In this document: positions 1 through 10,250 of the stretch, one piece after another
Position numbering within the stretch: the stretch's first letter is position 1
How the letters are laid out: each line of letters starts with the position of its first letter
Source of the DNA: Aphelocoma coerulescens
Taxonomy: Eukaryota > Chordata > Aves > Passeriformes > Corvidae
Length of the DNA: 64,000 nt
NCBI RefSeq assembly: GCF_041296385.1
Contig: NW_027184063.1
Location: 434,001-498,000, forward strand
Direction of reading: 5' to 3'
Translations under genes and position numbers: made by a program
The notes under the pieces: model-generated
Told to the model about the DNA's origin: nothing
Databases searched by the model: none
What the model saw: only the letters and a program-made list of their open reading frames with translations

Positions 1-1158
1 TATTTTACTGTGAAATTAAGGAACCGCAAATGTAAAACGATACATTCAATAAAACTAGGGGCTTGGATTTAGCAACAAGCAAAAATAAGCAAGGTAATGC
101 ACCTAATTATTACTATCCAAGAGAAAGGAGAGTGATTTAGAAAGATGCATCACCAATTGCCTAAATACCTTGCCACCATCCAGATCCGCAGTCATTGGGG
201 AGCCCCGTTTTGCAGCAAGGAGCTGGAGAACCCTTCCCGTCAATTGGGAGAATCCTATGGGTGCATCTACCCGTATGTGAGGCCTCCAAATTTGCCCCAA
301 ATGTGGATCCAGCTTTTAGAGGCCCAAATCAGGAAGTCCAAGCGACTTGATTGTGTTTTTAGTCTGGAAACACCTGGGTCTGATGGCACACTTTGCAACC
401 AGCAGGGGCCACAGCTTGGCCAGTGCCCAGGCCTTGCCTGGGAGGGTTTCCCCTCAAACACCCTGCAAACAAACCTTTATTCATGTCAGCTGGGGAAAGT
501 TTCTTAAATTATCCATTTCTTGCAGATAACTGTACACGATTATGGGAAAGTTTCTAAAGCAGCCCGTTTGGCATTAAACAGCTAGCATAAGCATCTTTGT
601 CATCTGTTTTTAGCTGAATAATACTGATGGTGTTAGTCACAGATTGGCCAGGGTTCATCTTGTAGGTCAGCTCCGGCTGAGGCCTGCTGCTCAGGCCTCA
701 GCACATCAGTCGCTCCTCTGACTTACAGGATGAATCATGGTTGTCAGATTGCCTCTGCAGTTGTTGCATATGGGGTTGGTGGATCTTGAGGTGTAGCTGC
801 GAGCTGCCTTCCCTGTACTGTGTGCTGGATGAGTCGTACAATACAAGGAAAGAAACAAGGAATAAACAGGAAGGTAGCAGCTGCACTGTTCCGGTTTGGC
901 CAAATTTAGAAATATATCCTCTGAGAGAAGGCACAACCACCCCTTCCCCCCCCCCCCCCCAGCATTAATTTCTGGGCACAGGCAGCGATATGGTATACAC
1001 ATCATAAGGTCACCCCAAGACATTCACAAAGGGAAAGGAGAAAGGGCCCCTTTGAGCCACAGACTCCCTGGCAGCCACAAGAATATATCTGGTTCCCAAC
1101 ATTCCCATGTCTGGGTTGGTACATGGGCTAATTTTCTCATCTCCCGAGTTGTCTGTTT
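1..1158. repeat. Left copy of a near-identical direct repeat
   Basis: This block recurs in the same orientation at 62843-64000, offset 62,842 bases. By eye the copies differ by a cluster of four substitutions near 307-315, one substitution near 470 and a C-run (about 949-960) that is three bases shorter in the right copy. The block contains ERV-derived sequence, a short LTR remnant and the start of a minus-strand integrase remnant. It either marks a tandem unit of about 62.8 kb or is the shared 3' end of two related ERV insertions. Confidence 0.9.
888..1021 (-). mobile_element. Internally deleted LTR remnant
   Basis: Read on the minus strand, this starts TGTCTTGGGGTGACCTTATG and ends with the GGATATATTTCTAAATTTGG block. 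Both are hallmarks of the full LTRs at 46086-46744 and 52157-52769. Only the two ends survive, joined at a C/G homopolymer (about 949-960), so roughly 500 bases of LTR are missing. It lies about 140 bases beyond the end of the minus-strand integrase remnant and could be that element's 3' LTR or an independent fragment. Confidence 0.7.
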
Positions 1159-1160
1159 TC

Positions 1161-2167
1161 CTACTTTTCCATTGTCATCAATTTGTAAGCGACAGTTGGA
1201 TTCATTTTCTTTCCTGCAAACTCCTCCTTCTTCTGCCGGTAGTCTAAAACCCCGCGATGCTGGAAAATCGCATTCCGCGTTTGTGTGGATTGGTCGGCCA
1301 TAAGGTCAGGGGCGGCAGCCCTCTGGTTAGTTATTATCTCCGAGACAGCTTGCAGTCTTATTATCCAATTCAGATTATAGGCAGGTTCTCTGGCCCCTGA
1401 CACCAACTGGCTAGGGCTCCATGGAGCCACTCCATAATGTTGTAGAACTCTCTCAAGTGGCCATTCATCATGTCCCCATCTTTGGGAGCTTCCCTTACTT
1501 AGGGAGGTGTCAAGAGACCATGTTTCTCTGACCAAATCATGATATACTTTGACTCTGAGCGCTGTCCCCTGACTTTGTGTCCATGTCCCTGATGGGCCTA
1601 TTGTTAAGGATGTGCAGTGCATCAGTGAGATGGGTTCTCCACCAGGACAGGTGCCCATCTCCCAGGTTTCTCCACTGCTCTTTCAACAGCCCATTCATTC
1701 GCTCAGGTAATCCCACAGCTTGGGGATAATATGGTGTGTGAAAACCCCACTGAATGTTTTTCTGCTCAGCGTACTGCTGAATGAATTTGTTCTGGAAATG
1801 AGACCCATTATCTGTTTGACTGGGTAATGGCATTCCGTAATACAGAATTATTGTGTCTATAGTACAGATGGTGCTGTGCTGAGCGGCCTTCTCACAAGGA
1901 TGGGCAATCAAATACCCAGGATATGTGTCTATGGCAGATATATTTACACCCTCGGTCCTGGGGTAGAGGTCCAATGTAATCCATTTGCCAAGTTGGTCCA
2001 GGCAATTTTCCTCTCCCCAGCTGTCCTTTTACAATGTTTGGCACCGGGCGTTTGTACATATGTTGGCACATGGGGCATTGAGCAATTCTAGTTCTACTCA
2101 TATCGAGTGACATGGCAATGCCGTGCTCTTGAGCCCACCTGTAAGGGGCTTTTTGTCCAAGGTGCAC
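1161..2167 (-). pseudogene. ERV integrase remnant
   Basis: Two overlapping minus-strand reading frames together cover an integrase. The N-terminal zinc-binding part shows CPMC near 2060. The catalytic core shows WQMDYIGPLP (first Asp), SQTDNGSHF (second Asp) and LPERMNGLLKE (Glu), the retroviral D,D-35-E pattern. A C-terminal tail runs to a stop near 1161. The frame changes between 1892 and 1974, so it is not translatable as one protein. The same GLLKEQ-type core is present in the ERV at 16.3 kb, so the two elements share pol ancestry. Confidence 0.85.
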
Positions 2168-2354
2168 ACATTTTTGGTGTGCACATTTTGCCAGGCCTTC
2201 GTGATCCTCCTTTGGAGGGAACTCCGGTCTGGCTTGGGAAATCTTTGCCCGGTTGCCTGCAACAGAGTTATAAAGTCACTCTAAAGTGTCTGTGTCACTA
2301 TGGACATCAACATGAATCACAGTCACATCAGTTCTTTGCACCATTTCCCAAAGG

Positions 2355-3143
2355 TCACTCCACAGTTCCTTTCCCCAGACCTCTTTGGAGTAGATTTTCC
2401 AGGCTCTGCCCACCCATGTTGGTAGCCACAGAGCGAACCCATTTAGCTACCGACCAAGAAGCAGTATAGGAAAGGCATTCTCCTAGATCTTCTTGTTTTA
2501 AAGCCATATCAATTGCATAGAATTCAGCATATTGACTGCTTTTCCTCTCTCTGATCATTTCTAAAAACTTTTCTGAATGAGGATGGTCAGCTACTGCTTT
2601 CCAAAACCTTTTCCCTCCTATATATTTAGCCGACCCATCCGTAAACCAAGCATGTTCTTTTTCCTGTGGCGTTAGTTGATTTGAAGGCTTTTCCCACTTC
2701 CCTGGAGATTCTCTCTCAGCTGTGAAGTTGGCCCTCACCTCTTGGTCCCTCCCGGGGGCAGCTGCTATTGGCTCATGAAGAGTGGCTATCCGCCCCGTTC
2801 CCACCTTGGCCCTATCCCGAATATACCACTTCCAATTTACAGTACCACACTCCGGAGCGTGCCCAATCCAATGGGCTTTTGGGGACCTTCTGACCCACTG
2901 CACTATAGGAATTTCCGGATGAAGAGCCACTTCATACCCTATGGTAAGTTGTTCTGTTTCCATCAGTGCCCAATAACCTGCCAATAACTGTTTCTCAAAC
3001 GGTGTGTAGTTGTTTCCTGCTTCTGGCAACTTCCTCCCCCAAAACCCTGGGGGAACCTTTTTCTTTCCCTGTTTCTGCCAGAGGCTCCCATCAGTATGTG
3101 ACCCATTTACAGGTACATTTAACTCAACTTCTCCCTTTTGCAT
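2355..3143 (-). pseudogene. ERV reverse-transcriptase connection and RNase H remnant
   Basis: The minus-strand frame begins in the connection domain (GFWGRKLPEAGNNYTPFEKQ) and runs into RNase H, with the first acidic motif as AWFTDGSAKYIGGKRFWKAV. The next expected YTDSW-type motif reads YTASWSVAKW, so that catalytic Asp is replaced by Ala, which would inactivate RNase H. It lies directly downstream, in pol order, of the reverse-transcriptase segment at 3155-4188. Family assignment is to the class I/III-like pol group on motif resemblance only. Confidence 0.82.
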
Positions 3144-3154
3144 AGGCCATAGAT

Positions 3155-4188
3155 CTAAAGGCCTTTTTGGCTAATAGCCTCTTTGGCTAATTCAAAGGCA
3201 GCCTGCTGCTCACTTCCCCATTCCAATTCCCTATTTCCCCTGGTTACTTTATGCAGAGGGGTTGAGATTTGTCTCAGATGCAGAATATGTTGTCTCCAAA
3301 AGACGAATAATCCAATAAATCTTGGTGCCTCCTTTTTATTTGGTGGCACAGCAAACTCTAAAATTTTCTGTCGGGCTTTGGGGAAGATTTCCCGATGCCT
3401 GCATTGCCACTGAATTCCCAAAAATTTCACTTGAATTTTGGTAGGGTTAATTTCCCAGTCTTTGTTTCCTATGATCCACAACTAATTCAAGGACTTGTTG
3501 CACTTCCTCCTCATTGCTGCCCTGGACCAAGATGTCATCTATATAATGAATGAGTTGTGTATGAGGAGTCAGTTTGATTTCATCCAAGTGCTCAGCCGCT
3601 GATGACAAATTGTTGGGCCGTGCACACATGCCTGGGGCAATGTGCTGAGTGTGTAGTGTCATCCCTGCCACGTAAAGGCAAAGTGACGCCCCTGCTCCTC
3701 AGCAGTGGGTCCTGCAAAGAAAGCATTAGCCAAATCAATTACTGCATACCAGGTTCTTCCAGAGTGTTCCTGGATTTTTTCTATTAAAGTAACAATATCT
3801 GGTACAGCTGCTGCAAGAGGTGGCTGTGTTTATTTGATTCTCTAAAGTCCACGGTCATTCTCCATGACCTGTCACTTTTCTTGGCAGGCCAGACAGGGTT
3901 ATTCCAAGCCATTCTAGTGGGTTTTAAAACACCCACTAAGTCTTTAATTGCCGGTGAAATGTCTTCATGCCCCCCTGGGATTTGGTACTGCTTCATGGTT
4001 ACCAATTTAGCTGTGGCAGGAATCTGCACAGGGGGCATTTTCACCTGCCTGACTAAAACTGGCCGGGCACTGATATAAGGCTTTGTCCCAAACTGATATA
4101 AACCATTGGATAAATTTAAAGCCAGTCCCATTAAGATACCAATCCCAACTATATATTCAGGGACCAGGACAATCATAACTGAATGCAA
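3155..4188 (-). pseudogene. ERV reverse transcriptase remnant
   Basis: Three minus-strand frames cover a reverse transcriptase. 3784-4188 carries the fingers region (WRMTVDFRESNK). 3447-3671 carries the YIDD catalytic box (IHYIDDILVQGS). 3155-3481 carries the thumb and connection (KFLGIQWQ). Frameshifts near 3700-3790 and 3450-3480 separate them, and the stretch containing the first catalytic Asp is degraded. It is contiguous with the RNase H and integrase remnants, so this is a decayed pol oriented right to left. Confidence 0.85.
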
Positions 4189-4443
4189 TCATCCGGGAAG
4201 GTTCCCTAGTTTCATTTTGATTTGTGTTTGCACAGCTTCAATTTGTTTCCCCCCACCAAATCTGTAATAATCACTGGTTGTCCTTTAAATTTCTTGGGGT
4301 TCCCATAAATGTAAAGAGGCCTCCGCTCTGGTGTGAATCCAGGCTTTTACAGTTTGTGAGGACCAGTTTTTCCAAAGTATCTGAAGCTCCATGGGAAGCC
4401 GCCAGTCCTTTTGTGCTGATTGCACGGGAGCTTGGCCATTATC

Positions 4444-4734
4444 TCATTCTTGTTTAACATGCTGAACTATTTCCCTAGTGTCTTTCCAGGGATACAGGTC
4501 AGAATAGGGTCCCCAGCCCTCCCTCTCCCCCAGAACAGCCGACCCGCTCGCGGTGGGCCCTCCGCAAGCAGATGTGAAGTCCCGTTGAGGCTCTGGGGGT
4601 GCCGTAGGCCGAGTTGTTCCCGTATTTTTTGCTTTAGCATTCTGCACTTTCTCGCTAGGTTTGTGCAATGCTCTCTGTTTCTGTGTCTTCCATAAATCAG
4701 GAGCTGGGATCCCATCAATTTTATCGTGAGACAC
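4444..4734 (-). pseudogene. ERV gag/pro-region remnant (tentative)
   Basis: A 96-codon minus-strand frame lies immediately upstream, in pol order, of the reverse transcriptase. It is rich in Pro, Ala and charged residues and contains PYSDLYPWKDTREIVQHV, which looks retroviral, but no CCHC knuckle or protease active site was found. Between it and the RT (4190-4440) the frames are broken. Position and composition suggest the gag-pro junction; the assignment is inference. Confidence 0.4.
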
Positions 4735-5190
4735 GCTGGGGAGATTGACAGCTGGATTGACAATCTCTTAGAGAGCAAGGAGGACTGTATTGCACTGATA
4801 TCCCTGTGATCAAGGGTATTGGCTTGCACTGGGATGTACTGGAGTGCAAATGGCAACGAATAACAAAAAAATGCAGGTGCCAATATTGTCCTTGTCAGTT
4901 TTGCTGAGCTTAGTGCCTGCTGTTTCTGCTTGGCCTGTCAGTCAGCCAAGAACCAACGTGTGAGTTACCCTGGCCAATGCAACAGGGCAAGATACTCTGT
5001 GCTTAGCCACTGCTACTCCTGACAATCCTCTTTCTACCGGCCTTGTTGGCTTGCCAATAGGTGACTGGCCAAAGCCTAAGGCAGTTAGCAAGCTTTTACA
5101 ATCACGCAATCACGCTGATGCTTGAGATCAGTGGGCTTCACACCTTCCCCGGGCAACTCTTGAGCTGCAAGAAATAGAGCTTTTAGGATC
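4735..5190. other. No gene recognised
   Basis: This spacer lies between the minus-strand pol remnant and the plus-strand env remnant. No LTR ends, splice-flanked exons or conserved motifs were found. Confidence 0.5.
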
Positions 5191-5191
5191 T

Positions 5192-6075
5192 GTGAAAATA
5201 GGCCTTTGTGCTAAATTTAATTACTCTGGATCTGATCAGTCCAAAGTATGGGATGTTTCTCCTAACCAACCCATATTTGCAAATGAAAGTGCCTGGTGCA
5301 ATTCCAGTTCACCACATATTTCACACTCTACTACTGTTCCTCTGGCTTTGCCTCCAGGGGTGTTTTTTATTTGCAGAGACCCGAGCATGGGCTGCGATTC
5401 CATCACACATCAAGGGAGGTCCTTGCAGCTTAGGACGACTCTCACTGTTAACACCTAACACGTAGCTATGATTTTACAGCATAAACTACGGAGAGGAAAA
5501 TGCAGCACCCGTGTGTTTGCCCCTGATTGTGATGACAACACCAAATTTTGGCCATCAGGTGCTCGATGGGCTGTTTCCTTCCTTTCTCCACAAATAGCAG
5601 CTGCTAAAGCCCTGGGACTGTTAAACAAGTTAGGATGTTGGCTAGCTTGGCAGGCTAACACCACTTCCCTTGCTTTAGCCGGATTATGAACAGGTGTCGG
5701 TTCAGTAAGGCACGCTACACTGCAAAATAGAGCTGCCATTGATTTTTTGTTCTTAGCACATGGACGTAGATGTGAGGATTTCAATGGAATGTGTTGTATG
5801 AATTTGTCTGATCTTTCAAAATCTATTCATGCCCACATTAAAGAATTACAAACAAGCGTGTCAAAATTGCACGAAGAATCAGAATCTGATTGGCTCAACA
5901 GTTTGTTTGGCAACTGGCAAATTGCAAGATAGATCAAAAATCTGCTTAAAATTAGATGCCTGATCCTATTGGTTATTTTTTGCATCCTGCTCATTGTGCC
6001 GTGTTTATTGTCTTTTTTGCAAAAGTATAGGAGAATGTTTCACGAAGGATGTCTGGACTTCAGGCAGCTCTCCTG
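5192..6075 (+). pseudogene. Alpharetrovirus-like env remnant (end of SU plus TM)
   Basis: The first part (5192-5465) is a frame-broken surface-subunit remnant. From 5468 one frame continues through in-frame stops near 5687 and 5930. It carries a fusion-peptide-like region, the heptad/immunosuppressive stretch LQNRAAIDFLFLAHG, a CX6CC motif (CEDFNGMCC), a juxtamembrane SDWLNSLFGNW and a hydrophobic anchor (about 5955-6020) with a short cytoplasmic tail. This layout resembles avian alpharetroviral TM subunits. The strand is opposite to the adjacent pol, so it belongs to a different insertion. The stops make it non-functional. Confidence 0.82.
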
Positions 6076-6079
6076 AAAG

Positions 6080-6732
6080 CTGTTTATTGCATAGGCGAAG
6101 TTACAGCAGCTCAGGGAGTGGGTATCCAGAGCCAGCCCTACAGCTGCCAGCTCCAGCTGTAGACATACCTGAAGCCACTTGCTGTTCAAGTTACAAAGCA
6201 TTTTATACTTTTCTTTGCAGAGTATCTTAACACATAACAACCAATAAGCACCATACACAATACCTTTACATTTGCCTATAGCCTATCATAACTACTACCA
6301 TCACCATATTATGGTCATTATTATCCAATCACAAGAGTAAGTTACAATTTAAGCTTACAGTGGAAAATTCTTAGACCTCTCTTCTTCTTGCTACATCAAC
6401 ATTTCTTGTTTGCCTGCAATAGCTCTCTATTTGGTAAAGACATGTTTTCTATTTACTTATGCTCTTCTTGAGACTTATTTACTTGGTGAAAAACAGGTCT
6501 TTGTTTGTAGTCACATACCTTTGTCCTAATCATAAAAATCTCCTTCCAACTCATCTCCAACCTTTGCCTTCTCAGTTACTCAGCGATCAGTGTTTCAGCA
6601 AAACATCTTTTAGTCTATATCAAAACTTGCTTTCATTTCTAGCTCATCCTCAGTTTCTACATTCAGAGATCTTTCTGCCAAGCCTACATACCTTACCAAA
6701 CTTTCTTACCAAACTTTCGTCCTCTCCAACAA
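6080..6732. other. AT-rich DNA, no gene recognised
   Basis: The sequence downstream of the env remnant is AT-rich and may include a decayed LTR. No clear LTR boundary or polyadenylation context could be fixed. Short open frames here show no family motifs. Confidence 0.45.
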
Positions 6733-6795
6733 GAGAGAGAGAGAGAAAGAGAAAAGAAAAAAAAAGGCAACGAGAGAAAAGGAGGGAGGGAGGGA
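6733..6795 (+). repeat. Purine-rich (GA/GAAA) tract
   Basis: A low-complexity run of GAGA, AAAGAAAA and GGGAGGGAGG units lies just before the CpG-rich region. Confidence 0.85.
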
Positions 6796-6836
6796 CATGG
6801 CAGGACATCCTCCTGCCATGACTGACGCTCCTCACG

Positions 6837-6893
6837 GCCCCTCACAGCCCCTCACAGCCCCTCTCAGCCCCTCTCAGCCCCTCACAGCCCCAG
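6837..6893 (+). repeat. 10-bp tandem repeat
   Basis: About six copies of a CCCCTCACAG / CCCCTCTCAG unit in direct tandem. Confidence 0.9.
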
Positions 6894-6899
6894 GCGTGG

Positions 6900-7260
6900 G
6901 CTCCTCCCAAGGAGAAGGGGTCAGGCCCTGCTTGTTCTCCTTTTATTTCGGGCACTTCACAGCAACGAGCACAGAAAGGCTGAACCGGAGCCTTTCCCCA
7001 GCGTTTCCCTCGGGGTTAATGCCGAGGCCGAAGCTCTGTGCCGGCGCTGGCCCGAGCGCGAACATCCCTGCAGCCCCCGAGCCTTTGCTGTCCCCCGGGC
7101 CCGTTCCCTGTCCCCGAGTCCCGCCCGGCTCTGGCAGCAGCAGGAGCCGCAGCGCAGCGGGCGCCGGCCCGGCCCGGCCGGGGCTCCCGGGCACGAGCAG
7201 CAGCAGCGCCGGCCCTTCCCGCCCGCTCCCGCCTCGGCTTCCCAAGGGCTTTTTCCAGGT
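6900..7260. other. GC/CpG-rich block
   Basis: Very GC-rich sequence with frequent CpG, adjacent to the PA-domain pseudogene. Overlapping open frames on both strands are rich in Pro, Ala, Arg and Gly with no recognisable domain, as expected of chance ORFs in GC-rich DNA. Confidence 0.6.
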
Positions 7261-7385
7261 GAATTCTGGAGCAGAGCAACCATCACCCCCAAACAGCCCC
7301 GATTCCTCAGGGCCCGGCTGTGCTGCCCTGAGCCAGCCTTCAGAGAAAGGAAGGATCGGGTTCCAGCGCTGCTCTCAGCACGGTT

Positions 7386-7799
7386 TTACTCCCCCTGAGC
7401 TGACAGCACGGGGCTGTTGTTGCCTTTGTCTTGGGAACTGGAGATCGCGGCTACTCTTGCCCCTCTTCTGGTTGCCACCTGAATTTTATCAGGAAAACTG
7501 CAATTGCCTCTTTTGATCAGCACTACCCACGGTGCTTTCGTGACAGTGAACTCTGTATTTTTGTCACAGGCATCATGATTAGCAGAGACTGAAATGCTCA
7601 CAAGTCCTTGAGCACTCAGTTGAGGGGAATTGAAGCCATCCAGACCACAGTCACAGTGCTCAAACACAGCCCTGTTGCTGGTGCTGTTGAAATAAAATCA
7701 GCTTACAGAGCCCATCTCAGAAATTGCCTGTGGAGTGGCAAAGAAAACTAAGAAATCCACCAGGAGGAAGAGAAAACAGAACTTCTTGACTCTCTTCAT
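7386..7799 (-). pseudogene. PA-domain exon of a GRAIL/RNF128-type E3 ligase, broken
   Basis: On the minus strand an ATG at 7799 opens a signal-peptide-like start (MKRVKKFCFLFLLVDFLVFF). After about 33 codons there is an in-frame TGA, after which the same frame continues as a protease-associated domain with N-glycosylation-like FNSTSN, then ACDKNTEF and WVVLIKRGNCSFPDKIQVAT. These are typical of PA-TM-RING ubiquitin ligases (RNF128/RNF133 group). The frame ends at 7386; no transmembrane segment or RING domain was found downstream. Family members direct ubiquitination from endosomal membranes. With the internal stop and missing RING this is best called a pseudogene fragment. Confidence 0.72.
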
Positions 7800-8160
7800 G
7801 GCTTCTTCCCAGCAGCAGAAATGGGAGACGCCCAGAGCTGTTTGCAGCTGCTGCTGATCCCAGCTGGAGCCCAGCCTGCCGCAGGGTCCCAGCGGAACCG
7901 GAGCCCAGCCCGGGCAGCTCCCGCAGTGTCGGGAGCTCAGCGCACGCGGGGCCAGGCCCGGAGCCCTGGGCACGGCCGCCGATTGCGGGGCAGCGGCGCA
8001 GAGGGAACGTCCTGCGGCCCAAACCTCCTGCTCCTCCCACACAGCGCCCATCGCTCTCCCCCTCCTGCTCTCCCAGCACGGCACAAATTCCAGCTGGGAG
8101 GAGGCTTCCCAAGAGAGGGCTCGGCTCCTGTTTCAGCCTGAGTGTTCCTGCAGAAGAACA
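7700..8160. promoter_or_regulatory. CpG-rich sequence upstream of the PA-domain exon
   Basis: GC-rich DNA with many CpGs from about 7860 to 8060 lies directly upstream, on the minus strand, of the PA-domain ATG. It is a plausible promoter relic of that gene. No TATA box is evident. Confidence 0.4.
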
Positions 8161-8169
8161 GGGCATCTT

Positions 8170-9030
8170 TCAGGCAGTTCCACAAGCTCAGGGTTCTCAT
8201 TTGATGAGGAATCTGGCATGCAAATGGCCTTGTTAGGAAGGATAAAAGCAGAGGAAATGGATTAGAAATTATTAGAAAAAATTATCCTTCTTCTAGACAA
8301 AGCTCACCAAATCATTCTCTGCATTTCTCCTTTTCAGATTATTTCAGTGTCTGAGAGGTCCAGCTTGCATGAACTGATTGTGCTCTTGATTTATACCAAT
8401 GCAAGAGATGTAGACTGATCTAAACTGAACACAGAAACAAAGTACCTCTGTCAGCCCATTTTCATGTTCTAGATCACTTTCCAGATGCCCATGGAGATGT
8501 GGGAATGATTATCACACACCTCTCCATTTCTGGCTGCAGGCTCTGGGGATTCTTTGAGTTCAGCCAGGGTTGCAGTGCCTAACAATTCCTGGTTCCACCT
8601 CCTGGTTTCTTAGGTTAGAACAGCCACAATGAAAACCTCACCGATGGCACAACTGCCCAGCCCACAGGGAAAAGAAAGGACAACTTGTAAAGTTCTCCCA
8701 GCATTTGTCCTGCTTTGCTGCAGCAGTCGTGCTGCACTCACAGTGTGGGAAGCCAAGAGAAGCTGCAGTTGGGGGCACATCTTGTGACAGGAGCTGCACC
8801 TCGTTCTCCCGGAAAGGTTCTTGAAAAGAGCAGACAGGACTGTGGAGAAGATTCCCAGAAAACTGAAACAGCTTTCCAGAAGTGAAATGAAAATGGAAAG
8901 AAACAATCCAAGGTGTTCTCCTCTCTATTTCTGTGCTCCCCTTTTCCATGTTTCACTGCTTCTCCATCCCATGAATTCCAAATGGATCTCACCTCTAAGA
9001 TCTGTGCCTTAGCGAGTTTTAGACACTCTG
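8170..9030. other. Intergenic, no gene recognised
   Basis: Ordinary mixed-composition sequence without splice-supported exons, LTR ends or tandem arrays. Confidence 0.5.
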
Positions 9031-9330
9031 AAATATCATGAGCTGCACACAGTTTGCCTTCCCCCGTTTTTATTGGAAAGCAATGCTGGAGACAAAAGTG
9101 CAGAGCTTGGGTGGGACGCGAATTCTACAGGCAGGGAATGTGGCCCGGCAGTGTCTGACCCTCAGCAGGGGCAAGGCACAGCAGCAGCCGAGGGGATTTC
9201 TCTGCCACCGTGCAGGAGCGAGGACTCTGGATCAGGGCTGGACACGGCAAAGTTCCCGTGTTCGCACAGACTCAGGGGCTGCCCCCGGGGAGAGCGGGCT
9301 CGGCCGTAGGGAGCGTGGGGCGAGCGGGGA

Positions 9331-9435
9331 ACGGACACTCGGACACGCGGACACGCGGACACGCGGACACTCGGACACTCGGACAAACGGCCCCGGCGCT
9401 TCAGTGCAGCGGCAGCAGCGGCAGCAGCGGCAGCA
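9331..9435 (+). repeat. 10-bp (CGGACACKCG) array followed by GGCAGCAGC repeats
   Basis: About five to six direct copies of CGGACACGCG / CGGACACTCG are followed near 9408 by a short trinucleotide array (GCAGCGGCAGCA). Both sit at the upstream edge of the CpG island of the PIM-like gene. Confidence 0.9.
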
Positions 9436-9578
9436 GCGAAATCCGAATCGACTCAACAGACTCTCCGTTTCTTGCTCTTGCTCCTCCTCTCCCTCTGTTC
9501 CGCACCTTCTCCCCGCCTCCTCTTCCCCGTGTCCCCCTCCTCTCCCGGTCTCTCCCCCTCCCCCTGCCGGGCCGGGCC

Positions 9579-9960
9579 ATGCCCCAGGCCCGCCCCCGGC
9601 CCCGGGCAGGGCCGTCCCCTTCCCGGCCCCGGGCGTCCCGCCGCGGTCTCGCCTCCGCCCGGCTCTCGCCGTCCTGGCTGTGGCGCTGCCGGGCGGGCAT
9701 CGGTGCCCGGGGCTGGGGCGGCATCGCCACCCTTTGGCTCCGCCTGTCCCGAGCCCGGCCCCGGCCCCGGCTCCGCCCTCGGCTCCGGGCCCGGCTCCTC
9801 CCGGGACCCGCGGAGGACACCCGGGGCGCGGCTGCTCCCGCCGCCTCCTCCGCTGCGGCTTCCCCGGCCCGAGCTCCGCCGCTCGGCAGCGCGGCCGCCG
9901 GCCCCGAGCCGCCGGTGTCCCGTTCGGATGGGGATGCCCGGGCCGGGGCGGTCGGGGGGC
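9579..9960 (+). CDS. PIM1-like: Probable first coding exon of the PIM-like gene
   Basis: An ATG at 9579 opens an Arg/Ala/Pro-rich frame (MPQARPRPRAGPSPSRPRAS...) continuing to at least 9960. A low-complexity N-terminal extension of this type is what I recall for passerine PIM-1-like proteins. It is placed upstream of the 10251 kinase exon and within the CpG island. The exon end cannot be fixed because the following 240 bases are purine repeats. Composition alone is weak evidence, so this rests mainly on position. Confidence 0.4.
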
Positions 9961-9967
9961 GGTCGGG

Positions 9968-10036
9968 GAGGAGGACGAGGACGAGGACGAGGACGACGAG
10001 GACGACGAGGACGACGAGGACGACGAGAAAGACGAG

Positions 10037-10072
<36 letters not shown>

Positions 10073-10200
10073 GGCGGAGAAGGAGAAGGAGGGTGCAGGA
10101 GGAGGGCGGGGGAGAAGGAGAAGGAGGGTGCAGGAGGAGGGCGGGGGAGAAGGAGAAGGAGGGTGCAGGAGGAGGAGGGCGGAGGGGGAGGAGGCCGGGG
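9968..10200 (+). repeat. GAC/GAG repeat plus a roughly 41-bp GGAGAAGGAGGGTGCAGGAG repeat
   Basis: The first 100 bases are (GAC GAG)-type triplets, encoding an Asp/Glu run in one frame. From about 10072 a purine-rich unit containing GAGAAGGAGAAGGAGGGTGC repeats three times. It occupies the interval where the exon for the kinase glycine-rich loop would be expected. Confidence 0.9.
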
Positions 10201-10250
10201 CGCGGCGGGGCGGGCGGCGAGCTCAGCCCGCTGCTGCCCCTTGCTCGCAG

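Noticed and set aside
7690..7715. A 23-base intron removing the TGA in the PA-domain frame
   Set aside because: Far below the minimum vertebrate intron size; treated as a stop codon.
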